Program-made: the position numbers and the translations under genes
Notes under the pieces: model-generated
Databases searched by the model: none
What the model saw: only the letters and a program-made list of their open reading frames with translations
Told to the model about the DNA's origin: nothing
In this document: one piece after another, positions 1-7,403 of the stretch
How positions within the stretch are numbered: position 1 is the first letter of the stretch
Layout of the letters: the number at the start of each line of letters is the position of its first letter
Source of the DNA: Bacillota bacterium
GTDB taxonomy: Bacteria; Bacillota; Clostridia; Christensenellales; SZUA-584
Length of the DNA: 10,377 nt
Direction of reading: 5' to 3'
Assembly (NCBI GenBank): GCA_023416745.1
Contig: JAEZHF010000017.1
Span: forward strand, 1-10,377

Positions 1-348
1 GCCATAGAAGCCTTGAACGGCTTTGAAGCCACATGGGGTGCCAAGTACCCGCTCATCATCAATTCATGGCGGACGAACTGGGCGGAGCTCTCGACGTTCT
101 TCAAGTACCCGCCTGAGATACGTAAAATCATTTATACGACCAACATGATCGAGAGCTATCACCGGCAGCTTCGCAAGGTCACCAAAGGAAAAAGCATTTT
201 CCCCAATGACGAATCGCTGCAGAAAATGCTCTATCTGGCAACTATGGATGTATTAAGACGATGGACAGGCCGGGTTCAAAATTGGGGACAGATTCTTCTT
301 CAGCTCTCCGTTTTCTTCCCCGAGAAGGTTAAATCTTCACTGTCTTGA
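1..348 (+). CDS. IS256-family transposase, C-terminal fragment (5' end outside window)
   Basis: DDE transposase of the mutator/IS256 family, which moves its own element by cutting and joining at terminal inverted repeats. The reading frame is open from base 1 (AIEALNGFEATWG...), so the gene starts upstream; the in-frame TTG at 13 is not a real start. The diagnostic C-terminal family signature is visible: TTNMIESYHRQLRK at about 139-180, where the Glu of NMIES (codon 151-153) corresponds to the third catalytic acid of the DDE triad. It is followed by a K-x-x-K...FP segment and the usual helical tail with RRW and NW. The frame is intact to a TGA stop, so nothing visible here says the element is dead. 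Only about the last 115 of an expected 390-410 residues are present. Confidence 0.9.
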   Translation, partial: AIEALNGFEATWGAKYPLIINSWRTNWAELSTFFKYPPEIRKIIYTTNMIESYHRQLRKVTKGKSIFPNDESLQKMLYLATMDVLRRWTGRVQNWGQILLQLSVFFPEKVKSSLS

Positions 349-391
349 TCTTTATGGGTTCAGTAAAAGCACAAAACTATTTACAGACCCT
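1..391 (+). mobile_element. Right part of an IS256-family (mutator-type) insertion sequence, cut by the window start
   Basis: The transposase 3' end (stop at 346-348) is followed by a short non-coding tail. That tail ends in an AT-rich stretch around 369-391 (acaaaactatttacagaccc), which resembles the terminal inverted repeats I know from clostridial IS256-type elements, where a CACAAAA-like block precedes TTTACAGA and a CCC end. The left end lies outside the window, so the inverted repeat partner and the target duplication cannot be checked. The exact right boundary is an estimate. GC-rich chromosomal sequence resumes at about 400. Confidence 0.6.
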
Positions 392-604
392 TTTCTTTTC
401 CTCGCGAAACTGAACCTGCAGCAGCAGTACCATGACCTCAACAAGAAGAATAGCGTCTTCGACCAAATGTATAAGCTGTATACCAAGCGGCTGGTGGGCA
501 AGGACGCGTTCAAGGCGATGACGGGCATCGAGGTGAAGGCGATGCCGAAGCCGCACAGGAATGTGCGCTTTCCGTCTGGCACAGCTGTCTGTTCTGATGT
601 ATAA
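392..604 (+). pseudogene. Unidentified 3' gene remnant next to the IS end
   Basis: Directly after the presumed IS end one frame stays open up to a TAA at 602-604. From about 410 it encodes a GC-rich, strongly charged, helix-prone peptide of about 64 residues (it contains NKKNSVFDQMYKLYTKRLVG and then KDAFKAMTGIEVKAM). The composition and codon use look like genuine coding sequence, unlike the other frames. There is no start codon with a ribosome binding site. The simplest reading is the tail of a gene interrupted or fused by the insertion sequence. I do not recognise the family; the K/R-rich Met-Tyr helix is loosely reminiscent of the C-terminal helices of recombinases, but that is not evidence. 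The stop codon overlaps the -10 box of the GH3 promoter. Confidence 0.35.
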
Positions 605-605
605 T
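576..605 (+). promoter_or_regulatory. Probable sigma-A-type promoter of the GH3 gene
   Basis: A perfect TATAAT at 600-605 is preceded by CTGGCA at 576-581 (four of six matches to TTGACA) with an 18-bp spacer. Transcription would begin near 612, leaving a leader of about 48 nt before the start codon. Short inverted repeats (TGTATA 598-603 with TATACA 618-623; ATATG 604-608 with CATAT 616-620) overlap the -10 and the start site and might be an operator. That last point is weak. Confidence 0.55.
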
Positions 606-644
606 ATGCCCATCCCATATACAACCGAAAACATACACATTCCC

Positions 645-651
645 AAAGGAG
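645..651 (+). promoter_or_regulatory. Shine-Dalgarno site that fixes the GH3 start
   Basis: AAAGGAG lies 8 nt before the ATG at 660. The frame is open further upstream to an ATG at 561, but that one has no ribosome binding site and would add 33 residues unlike any GH3 N-terminus. It also lies upstream of the predicted promoter. The start at 660 is therefore preferred. Confidence 0.8.
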
Positions 652-659
652 CAAACCGC

Positions 660-3107
660 ATGAACAAGGCCAAAGATATCGTGAGCCGCATGACCAACGG
701 GGAAAAGGCGCTGCTGCTGTCCGGGCGTGACTTCTGGCATCTGGAGGGCGCGGAACGCTTCGGACTGCTGTCCGTGATGGTGTGCGACGGGCCGCACGGC
801 CTGCGCAAGCAGACGGATAAGGGAAGTCATCTGGGGCAGGGCGGCAGCGTGCCCGCCGTGTGCTATCCCGCGGCGTGTGCCACCGCCTGCTCGTTCGATG
901 AATCGCTGCTGCGCGAGATGGGCGCGGCGCTGGGGGACGAGTGCCAGTCAGAGCACATCGCGGTGCTGCTGGGACCGGGCACGAACCACAAGCGCAGCCC
1001 CTTGTGCGGGCGCAGTTTCGAATACTTCTCAGAGGACCCTTGTCTCTCCGGCGCGATGGCGGCGGCGTGGGTGGAGGGCGTGCAGAGCCAGGGCGTGGGC
1101 GCCAGCCTCAAGCACTTTGCGGCCAACAGCCAGGAAACCGGACGACTGATCAACGACAGCGTCGCGGACGAGCGCGCGCTGAGGGAGATATATCTCAAAG
1201 CCTTCGAAATGGCCATCAAAAGGAGCCAGCCGTGGACGGTGATGACGGCATACAACATGATCAACGGCACATACTGCTCCGAAAACAGCTGGCTGCTGCA
1301 GGATGTGGCGCACGGCGAATGGGGTTTTCGCGGCGTGTTTATGACGGACTGGGGCGCGCTGAACGACGTGGTGGAGTCGTACCGCAGCGGGCTGGATCTG
1401 GAGATGCCGGGCGTGTCCAAGGGCACCGATGCCATCGTGCTGGACGCTGTGGACAAGGGGCTCATCCCGCAGCAGACGCTGGACGCCTGTGCCGAGCGGC
1501 TGGTGGCGCTGATACTGAAAAGCACCGAACAGAAGCGCACGGTCACGGTGGATACCGGGGCGCACCTCAAGCTCGCGCAGCGCATCTCGGAGCAGTCCGC
1601 CGTGCTGCTGAAGAACGACGACTGCCTGCTGCCGTATGCGGGCGGCGGGCGCTGCGCCGTGGTGGGCAGCATGGCCAAGCACCCGCGCTATCAGGGCGCG
1701 GGCAGCAGCAAGATCAACCCCGTTGCGCTGGACAATGCTCGCGACGCGCTGCAGGCGCTCGGCCTGCGTTTCGACTACGCGGACGGCTACGCCCCCGATG
1801 CTGTAGAACCTAATGAGGCGATGATCCGTGAGGCGGTTGCCGCCGCGTCGGGCAAGGATGCGGTGTTCGTGTTCGCAGGGCTGCCGGACAGCTATGAGTC
1901 CGAGGGCTTCGACCGCACCTCGCTGGACCTGCCGCCGTCCCACAACCGGCTGATCGAGGCGGTGGCGGACGTGAACGACAACGTGGTGGTGGTGCTGCAG
2001 TGCGGCGGCGCGGTCACGATGCCGTGGCTCCCGCGCGTGAAGGCGGTGCTGCTGATGTACCTCAGCGGCTGCCAGGGCGGCAAGGCGGCGGTGAACCTGC
2101 TGCTGGGCCGCGCAAACCCGTGCGGCAAGCTGGCCGAGACGTTCCCGCTCAGGCTTGCCGACACGCCGTGTTATTATCACTACGCCAACGACAAATACTC
2201 GACGCAGTACCGGGAGAGCATATTCACCGGCTACCGCTATTACGACGCCGCGGGCAAGGATGTGCTGTTCCCGTTCGGCCACGGGCTGAGCTACACCACA
2301 TTTGAGTACGCCAACCTCGAGCTGAGCAGCAGCAGCATCCGCGAGGGCGAGCCGCTGACGGTCACGTTCACGGTGCGCAACACCGGTTTCGCTGCGGGCA
2401 GGGAGATTGCACAGCTCTACGTGGCGCACAAAAATTCATCCGTGTTCAAAGCGCCCAAGGAACTGAAAGGCTTCGCCAAGGTGTCGCTGGAGCCGGGTGA
2501 GCAGAAAATTGTGACGCTCACGCTGGAGCGCGACGCGTTCAGCTGGTACAACACCGTTGAAAAACGCTGGTGCGTGGACGCGGGGGAATACGAGATACTT
2601 ATCGGCGCGTCCAGCCGGGACATCCGCCTAAACGCTGCGCTGCACATAGACGCCGCCCCGTGCGACGTGCTGGATTACCGCGATACCGCGCCGTCCTACT
2701 ACAGCTTGCCGCACACGGATGGCACACTGGACATTCCCGAATCGGATTTCCTCGCGCTGCTGGACAAACCCGTCCGCCAGCCCCGCACAGGCCGCCCGTT
2801 CCATCTCAATACGCCGGTGTTTGAGCTGCGCGCAACGCTGCTGGGGCGCGTGTTCGTGTACTTCGCCAAACGCATGGCGGTGAGGTCGATGAAGGCCAGC
2901 GAGGGTGACGACGTGGAACGCATGGTGAACGCCACCGTGATGGATATGCCGCTGCGATCGCTGGGAATGACGGGAGACTTCGACAAGCCCGCCATCGACG
3001 GCATGGCTGAGATATTTAACGGACACTGGATACGCGGTTTTAAGGGACTGCTGAAGAGCAGCAGAAGGAAAAAAGAGACCGGCGCAGTATCGCCGCGCCG
3101 GCTGTGA
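660..3107 (+). CDS. Glycoside hydrolase family 3 beta-glucosidase-type enzyme (intracellular)
   Basis: 815-residue GH3 enzyme expected to release terminal beta-linked glucose (possibly xylose or other sugars) from oligosaccharides. The retaining mechanism needs a nucleophilic Asp. Residues about 1-300 form the TIM-barrel domain, with DGPHGLR (43-49), the SFEYFSEDP block (119-127), KHFAAN (151-156) and the nucleophile D230 in MTDWGA. The alpha/beta sandwich (about 325-540) carries YESEGFDR, with E413 or E415 as the likely acid/base. A fibronectin-III-like domain (about 560-660) is recognised by NTGFAAGREIAQLYV. A tail of about 130 residues follows, a pattern I associate with clostridial GH3 proteins. 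There is no signal peptide, so it probably acts in the cytoplasm on imported oligosaccharides. It appears monocistronic, with its own promoter, and converges with the lipoprotein operon. Substrate specificity cannot be read from the sequence. Confidence 0.93.
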   Translation: MNKAKDIVSRMTNGEKALLLSGRDFWHLEGAERFGLLSVMVCDGPHGLRKQTDKGSHLGQGGSVPAVCYPAACATACSFDESLLREMGAALGDECQSEHIAVLLGPGTNHKRSPLCGRSFEYFSEDPCLSGAMAAAWVEGVQSQGVGASLKHFAANSQETGRLINDSVADERALREIYLKAFEMAIKRSQPWTVMTAYNMINGTYCSENSWLLQDVAHGEWGFRGVFMTDWGALNDVVESYRSGLDLEMPGVSKGTDAIVLDAVDKGLIPQQTLDACAERLVALILKSTEQKRTVTVDTGAHLKLAQRISEQSAVLLKNDDCLLPYAGGGRCAVVGSMAKHPRYQGAGSSKINPVALDNARDALQALGLRFDYADGYAPDAVEPNEAMIREAVAAASGKDAVFVFAGLPDSYESEGFDRTSLDLPPSHNRLIEAVADVNDNVVVVLQCGGAVTMPWLPRVKAVLLMYLSGCQGGKAAVNLLLGRANPCGKLAETFPLRLADTPCYYHYANDKYSTQYRESIFTGYRYYDAAGKDVLFPFGHGLSYTTFEYANLELSSSSIREGEPLTVTFTVRNTGFAAGREIAQLYVAHKNSSVFKAPKELKGFAKVSLEPGEQKIVTLTLERDAFSWYNTVEKRWCVDAGEYEILIGASSRDIRLNAALHIDAAPCDVLDYRDTAPSYYSLPHTDGTLDIPESDFLALLDKPVRQPRTGRPFHLNTPVFELRATLLGRVFVYFAKRMAVRSMKASEGDDVERMVNATVMDMPLRSLGMTGDFDKPAIDGMAEIFNGHWIRGFKGLLKSSRRKKETGAVSPRRL
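3069..3101 (-). terminator. Rho-independent terminator of the leftward LRR-kinase operon
   Basis: On the minus strand a perfect 7-bp GC stem (CCGGCGC at 3101-3095 and GCGCCGG at 3085-3079) with a 9-nt loop is followed immediately by TCTCTTTTTT (3078-3069). It lies about 70 nt beyond the stop of the large lipoprotein gene. The whole structure sits inside the last codons of the GH3 gene on the opposite strand. On the plus strand the stem is not followed by a T run, so it should work in one direction only. Confidence 0.75.
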
Positions 3108-3172
3108 GATAGGGAGATGCTATTAAACAGTGGAGCGCCCGCAGACCGAACTGTCAACGGGTCCCTGGTAAG

Positions 3173-4792
3173 TTATTCGCCTGAAGGAAGAGCGTACAGT
3201 TCGTCGATGCTCATCCCGAACTTATCGGTGATGTATTGCTGAGCCATCAGCACGGAATAAAGGTATACATCTTTTATTTCAGGGTCGTCGTAGACGTTCT
3301 TGAAATATTCCTCAACCGTCATGCCCTCCGGCGACATGCCGTCGTTCTTAGCGTGGGTTTTCCAAAAGAACTCGAAATCCGCGCTGGAGCCATCTTTTTG
3401 ATCCGCTTTGATGTAATAGCGCTGCTCGTCAATATAATAACGAACCATCACGCCATATCCGTTGACTGAAGTAAAGAAATGCACGGAATACTCCTGATCT
3501 CCCCATTCGGGGCGATGGACCTCAATGCTCGTATAGTTCCCCTCATGCTGCTCGTAGATACAAACAGCTTGGCTTTTATCGGCAACAAAGCCAAAGCCGA
3601 GAAGAGATATAGTTTCAACCACAGTCTTTTCCCGCGGCAAATTATACAGTATGTCAGCAGAAACCCCAAAGTTATCTGTCATCACTCTGCTGAAATCTCT
3701 GATTGGCGTCATCACAGGATACGGGTCGACTTCATCGTACACTTCTTGCATAAATGCGTTCGCGTTTTCTCCGCCGAATTCAACGCTCATTTCACCGCTT
3801 TGAGTGTCATAAGTATATCGGAACTCTTTTGGCTGGCTGAATACAAGAAATACTCTGTTATCGGGATAGTAAATTACCGCAATTTCATTTTCTGTCCCGT
3901 GGTTTTTGTACAGTATGACTGCGTTTTCAATATCCTTATTCTCTTGCTCACCCCACTCAGTGTGATTAACATGAATAATCATATCTTCCGTTTTATAACT
4001 CTCAACTTGCGGTGCGTTATCAATCGGGGCAAACCCCAGCTCTCTGAGAGATGATACGATTTTAAAATCCGCTTCTTTCAGGTTTGGATATATTTCGGCG
4101 AGCGGCGAATAATCAGTGATGGGGGATCCGGCCAGCTGCAGATTATTCAGGTTGATCAGGGTCGAAAGCGGCGACACGTCGCTGACCTGCGTATTGTCAA
4201 GGGCAAGCCGTGTCAGCCCCGTTAGCCCGGATAGCATACTGACATCGCTGATCGTGGAATACCCTATTAACAGACTGTTCAAATTCGTCAGGTTGGCTAG
4301 CGGGCTATAATCCTGCGCCTGACAGCCAAACAGCGTGAGCCATTCGAGTTGCGTTAGTCCGGACAGCGGCGTGATATCGGCCACCGGGTTGCCGCCCAGC
4401 GATAAGGAAGTCAGCTTCGTCAGCCCCGCCAACGGCGATATGTTTGTGATCGCATGAAAATTCAGTCCAAGGTCTTCAAGGTTTTTAAAGTTTTCGATGC
4501 CGCTTAAGTCCTTGATTTGGGTTCCATCTGAAGGATCCTGCTGCCACTCGATGCCTAGATCCATCTTTGTTACGGCCTCAGCTTCAGCGACAGTAATATC
4601 GCCGTCCGGCTTGCCCATAGACTCTCGCACAAGCGCCTCCAGCACTGGGTCGGTGAACGTGACGACCGCGGGCGGTGTTTCGGCGGGCGCTTCGGTGGGA
4701 ACAGGCGTTTCCACGGCGGCGGGCGCGCCGCAAGCGGCCAGGCACAGCATCAGCAGCAATGCAAAAATCAGATACGAAGCTCTCTTCATCAT
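3173..4792 (-). CDS. Large LRR surface lipoprotein with tandemly duplicated C-terminal domain
   Basis: 539-residue predicted lipoprotein exported by Sec and anchored in the outer face of the membrane. It has a signal peptide with lipobox LAAC (C21) and a Pro/Thr-rich linker (22-42). The LRR cap module FTDPVLEALVRESMGKPDGD (46-65) leads into about seven 22-residue leucine-rich repeats of the internalin-like type (about 80-243; for example ISPLAGLTKLTSLSLGGN). The C-terminal half (about 247-536) holds two diverged copies of a domain of about 140 residues that I do not recognise. Both copies contain LGF, EWGxQE, YYxDxR, VYD and a final FGxSxxxLYxLP. Two adjacent ATGs start the gene. GGAG lies only 4 nt before the first, so the second (4789) may be used. 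It is the last gene of the operon, 28 nt after the small lipoprotein. No enzymatic motif is seen; ligand binding is inferred. Confidence 0.8.
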   Translation of the reverse strand: MMKRASYLIFALLLMLCLAACGAPAAVETPVPTEAPAETPPAVVTFTDPVLEALVRESMGKPDGDITVAEAEAVTKMDLGIEWQQDPSDGTQIKDLSGIENFKNLEDLGLNFHAITNISPLAGLTKLTSLSLGGNPVADITPLSGLTQLEWLTLFGCQAQDYSPLANLTNLNSLLIGYSTISDVSMLSGLTGLTRLALDNTQVSDVSPLSTLINLNNLQLAGSPITDYSPLAEIYPNLKEADFKIVSSLRELGFAPIDNAPQVESYKTEDMIIHVNHTEWGEQENKDIENAVILYKNHGTENEIAVIYYPDNRVFLVFSQPKEFRYTYDTQSGEMSVEFGGENANAFMQEVYDEVDPYPVMTPIRDFSRVMTDNFGVSADILYNLPREKTVVETISLLGFGFVADKSQAVCIYEQHEGNYTSIEVHRPEWGDQEYSVHFFTSVNGYGVMVRYYIDEQRYYIKADQKDGSSADFEFFWKTHAKNDGMSPEGMTVEEYFKNVYDDPEIKDVYLYSVLMAQQYITDKFGMSIDELYALPSGE

Positions 4793-4820
4793 TTATCTCC
4801 TTTAAATAAGATAGTAGTGA

Positions 4821-5648
4821 TCACATCTCAAAGTCTTTGTTTTCAAGATTTGAGTCGATGTTCGCCAGCGGTGAGTAATCGGTGACCGGACAGCCCTCCA
4901 AATACAGACTTTTCAGATTGACGAGGTCTTTCAGCGGGGATACGTCACTGACATCCGAGCCGCGCAGGCTGACTTCAACAAGGCTCTTCAGTCCGGCGAC
5001 GGGGCTGAGGTCGGTGACTCCGGAAAACTCTATATTCAATCTTTGCAGGTTTTTAAAGTTGGTGACAACGCTGATATCGGTTAGCTCCTTTCCGCCCTGT
5101 ATCCAGAGCAGTTCCATCTTTGTCATGCCCGCCAGCCTTTGCATATCAGCATTTGAAAAACTGTCACTGGTTATTATTAAATCCATCATCCCAGTCAATT
5201 CGGACAGCGCCGAGAAATCCTTGACGCTCCCCGCGTCGAAATAATACAACGCAAACAGGTTTTTCATTCCGGCCAGCGGGGCTAAATCCTCGATCTGATG
5301 ATATGAAAGGTCAAGGCTCTGCAGGTTTTTGAAATATTGTAGTGCGCTTATGTCCTTGATCCTTGGGATCGAGCTGTTGCTGAGGTCTTGAACTTTGAAA
5401 TCGAAACGTTCCACCGCTTCGGCTTCCGCGACGGTGATATCGCCCTCCGGTTTTCCCATCGCTTCGCGAATCATACCTTCCAGCGCGTCATCGGTGAAAT
5501 CAACGACAGGCTCCACCGAAGGCACAGGTGTGGGGGCTGCTGTATGGGTTGCTGTGGGAACGGGCGTTTCCACAGCAGTTGGCGCGCTGCAGGCAGCCAG
5601 CCCCAGCATCAGCGCGGCGGACAGTATCAATTCGAAAGTTCTCCTCAT
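4821..5648 (-). CDS. Small LRR surface lipoprotein
   Basis: 275-residue predicted lipoprotein. The signal peptide ends in lipobox LAAC (C20) and is followed by a Thr/Pro/Ala linker (21-49). The cap module FTDDALEGMIREAMGKPEGD comes next, and then six to seven leucine-rich repeats running to the C-terminus. One repeat in the middle (around residues 150-175) is irregular and poor in the consensus. It is clearly a paralogue of the next gene: lipobox, linker start (ETPVPT), cap and last repeat (CPVTDYSPLANI) correspond. It stops (NLENKDFEM) at the point where the larger protein continues into its duplicated domain. AGGAGG (5657-5662) lies 8 nt before the ATG. The gene follows the kinase gene after a 159-nt gap. 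A surface protein-protein or ligand-binding role next to a kinase with the same kind of LRR domain is inference. Confidence 0.8.
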   Translation of the reverse strand: MRRTFELILSAALMLGLAACSAPTAVETPVPTATHTAAPTPVPSVEPVVDFTDDALEGMIREAMGKPEGDITVAEAEAVERFDFKVQDLSNSSIPRIKDISALQYFKNLQSLDLSYHQIEDLAPLAGMKNLFALYYFDAGSVKDFSALSELTGMMDLIITSDSFSNADMQRLAGMTKMELLWIQGGKELTDISVVTNFKNLQRLNIEFSGVTDLSPVAGLKSLVEVSLRGSDVSDVSPLKDLVNLKSLYLEGCPVTDYSPLANIDSNLENKDFEM

Positions 5649-5807
5649 TGAGATATCCTCCTGATTTTCTGGTGGAAGTTTGGGGACTTCCTTGTTTCAA
5701 AAAGGTGCGTTGCACAGCCGGTTTCATCAATGCTGACAGCTTGGGTGCCACCGGAATTATTATACAGACACAGCCTTCATTTTAGGTATGCGCGAAGCAC
5801 ACTTCGG
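5649..5807 (-). other. 159-nt gap between kinase and lipoprotein genes, with hairpins and a possible internal promoter
   Basis: This is the only sizeable gap inside the leftward gene block. It contains a perfect 6-bp inverted repeat GGAAGT/ACTTCC (5674-5679 and 5686-5691, 6-nt loop) just upstream of the small lipoprotein's ribosome binding site. A CGAAG/CTTCG hairpin (5793-5797 and 5802-5806) stands right behind the kinase stop. On the minus strand there is a TATAAT (5764-5759), but no convincing -35 at 16-18 bp. Neither hairpin has a T run. The gap could make lipoprotein expression partly independent of the kinase. Confidence 0.4.
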
Positions 5808-7403
5808 TCACTCGTAGACGATGTCAAATCGGGCTCCGGCAAGCTGCGCCTCCGCCAGCGGCCGCAGATCTTCGCTCAGCTTCACGGTGCCGAGGTACGG
5901 CAGCTCAAGCAGCGGCGTCAGGTCATCAATAGGGTTTTGCGACAGTTCTGTATAAGTGAGAAATTTCAGCTGCGCCAGCGGTGATATATCGCTGATACGG
6001 CAGTTCTTCAGCAACAGCCGTTCCAGTGCGGGGAAACGGCCCACGATGCTGATGTCATGCAGCTGTGTGCTCTCCACCCAGAAGGAGACAAGAGAGGTCA
6101 TGCCGTCGCAGGCGTGCACATTGACGTCGGTGATGGGGCAGCCCACCAGCATGATATCCTTCATGCCCGTCAGTCCTTCCAGCGGCGAATAATCCTGTAT
6201 TGCTACGTTGCCGTTCAGGTGCAGCGTTTCCAGCTGAGTGAGAGAAGCCAGCGGCGATATGTCGTCCACGCTGTTCCAGTCCAGCATGAGGCTGCGCAGG
6301 TTGGGGAACAGGGCGAGCGCCCCGATCTCAGTGAGACGCATATTCTCCGGCGCGTCGGGGCTGTGGTTGGAGAGATCCAGCTCAGTGACCGTTTCCGCAT
6401 CCGCAACGGTGATCGCGCCGCCCTCGCGGCCCAATGCGTCGCGCACGCGCTGCTCCAGCAAAGCGTCGTCGAAAGTTATCGGCTGGCTGTTGATGAACAG
6501 GCCGTCCACCGCGGGTACGCTGATATCAGTAAAGCGCCCTGCCGCGTAGCCCGCCACGGTTAGCAGCACAGCCGCGAGCAACGCGGCGGCTGCCCCGATG
6601 ATGCGGCCTTTGATGCGGCTGCGGTACGCGTTGAGAGCCCGGCAAAGCTGCGCCGCGCTCCGACAGCGTCTCTTGGGATCGAACGCGGTGCACCGGCCGA
6701 TGATGCGCCGCAGCGCCGCGGCGCGTACCATCGGCAGCGCGGCAGAGAGGTCATTGCGTCCCGTGAGCATCCACGCCAGCACCACGCCCAGCGCGTAGAT
6801 GTCCGCGCGGCAGTCTGTCTGCGAGAAGCCGTATTGTTCGGGCGGCGAGAAGCCGTGCGTGCCCATGCAGACGGTGTCGCTGCCCGCTTCCGCGTCGTAT
6901 TCGCGCGCGATGCCGAAATCGATCAGCGTCACGCGGCGCGTTTCGGGGTCAATGATGATGTTGGAGGGTTTGATGTCACGGTGAATTACCGGCGGTTTCC
7001 GGCTGTGCAGAAAGCCAAGTATGCCGCACAGCTGCGGCACGATGTCCAGCGCTTCATCCTCGGGCAGCGGTCTTTGCGCATATTCGTCCAGCGGTACGCC
7101 CGGCACATATTCGCGCACCAGAAACACGTGGCCGTCCATTTCGTATTGACCGAAAAAAGATGCCAGACCGGGATGTGACAAGCGGGGGAGAATGTCCGCC
7201 TCAGGCAGGCGGCTGGTGGCGGCGCAGCGGCGAGCCACCGCCATGCCGCCATCCGTCTTCGCTCTGAGCAGATAGGTCTCGCACTGTTGGTTGTCTGACA
7301 GCAGCTCCAATGGGATATATTTGTCCAGCAGGGCGGCGGGGAACTGCTCCTCACCGAACTGCGCGGAAAAGTCCATCGCGTGTGACTCGGGTGTTTTACT
7401 CAT
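5808..7403 (-). CDS. Transmembrane Ser/Thr protein kinase with extracytoplasmic leucine-rich repeats
   Basis: 531-residue PKN2/Hanks-type kinase. Residues about 27-260 form the cytoplasmic kinase domain: alpha-C Glu probably E68, HRDIKPSN with D143, K145 and N148, DFG 162-164, SPPE (186-189), and D201 in ADIYALG. A basic stretch (RSRIKGR) precedes one membrane helix (about 268-289), which places the C-terminus outside. That part carries the LRR cap FDDALLEQRVRDALGREGG (311-329) and about seven leucine-rich repeats to about 510. The nucleotide loop (ELLSDNQQCETYL, 33-45) contains no glycine, and the expected VAIK lysine appears as R58 in AVARR, so catalysis may be weak or absent. The ATG overlaps the HTH gene by 8 nt (ATGAGTAA), which indicates translational coupling; a GGGAGGGG-like site lies upstream. 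The topology recalls plant receptor-like kinases. The signal sensed and the substrates are unknown. Confidence 0.88.
   Translation of the reverse strand: MSKTPESHAMDFSAQFGEEQFPAALLDKYIPLELLSDNQQCETYLLRAKTDGGMAVARRCAATSRLPEADILPRLSHPGLASFFGQYEMDGHVFLVREYVPGVPLDEYAQRPLPEDEALDIVPQLCGILGFLHSRKPPVIHRDIKPSNIIIDPETRRVTLIDFGIAREYDAEAGSDTVCMGTHGFSPPEQYGFSQTDCRADIYALGVVLAWMLTGRNDLSAALPMVRAAALRRIIGRCTAFDPKRRCRSAAQLCRALNAYRSRIKGRIIGAAAALLAAVLLTVAGYAAGRFTDISVPAVDGLFINSQPITFDDALLEQRVRDALGREGGAITVADAETVTELDLSNHSPDAPENMRLTEIGALALFPNLRSLMLDWNSVDDISPLASLTQLETLHLNGNVAIQDYSPLEGLTGMKDIMLVGCPITDVNVHACDGMTSLVSFWVESTQLHDISIVGRFPALERLLLKNCRISDISPLAQLKFLTYTELSQNPIDDLTPLLELPYLGTVKLSEDLRPLAEAQLAGARFDIVYE

Noticed and set aside
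561..659. Upstream extension of the GH3 gene from an ATG at 561
   Set aside because: No ribosome binding site there, it precedes the predicted promoter, and the ATG at 660 has AAAGGAG at good spacing.
377..830. Three overlapping minus-strand frames around the GH3 start
   Set aside because: They overlap the IS end, the promoter and the GH3 N-terminus; no ribosome binding site and no family resemblance.
941..1813. 290-codon plus-strand frame inside the GH3 gene
   Set aside because: Arg/Gly/Ala-rich alternative frame of the same coding sequence, with no ribosome binding site or recognisable motif.
1029..2429. 466-codon open frame on the minus strand inside the GH3 gene
   Set aside because: Shadow frame caused by high GC in third positions; its translation is rich in His, Arg, Gln and Ala without any domain, while the plus strand encodes a full GH3 enzyme.
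3479..4054. 191-codon plus-strand frame opposite the large lipoprotein
   Set aside because: Antisense shadow; the minus strand has a clear signal peptide, LRRs and a duplicated domain.
5793..5806. CGAAG/CTTCG hairpin behind the kinase stop as a terminator
   Set aside because: The stem is only 5 bp and no T run follows on the minus strand.
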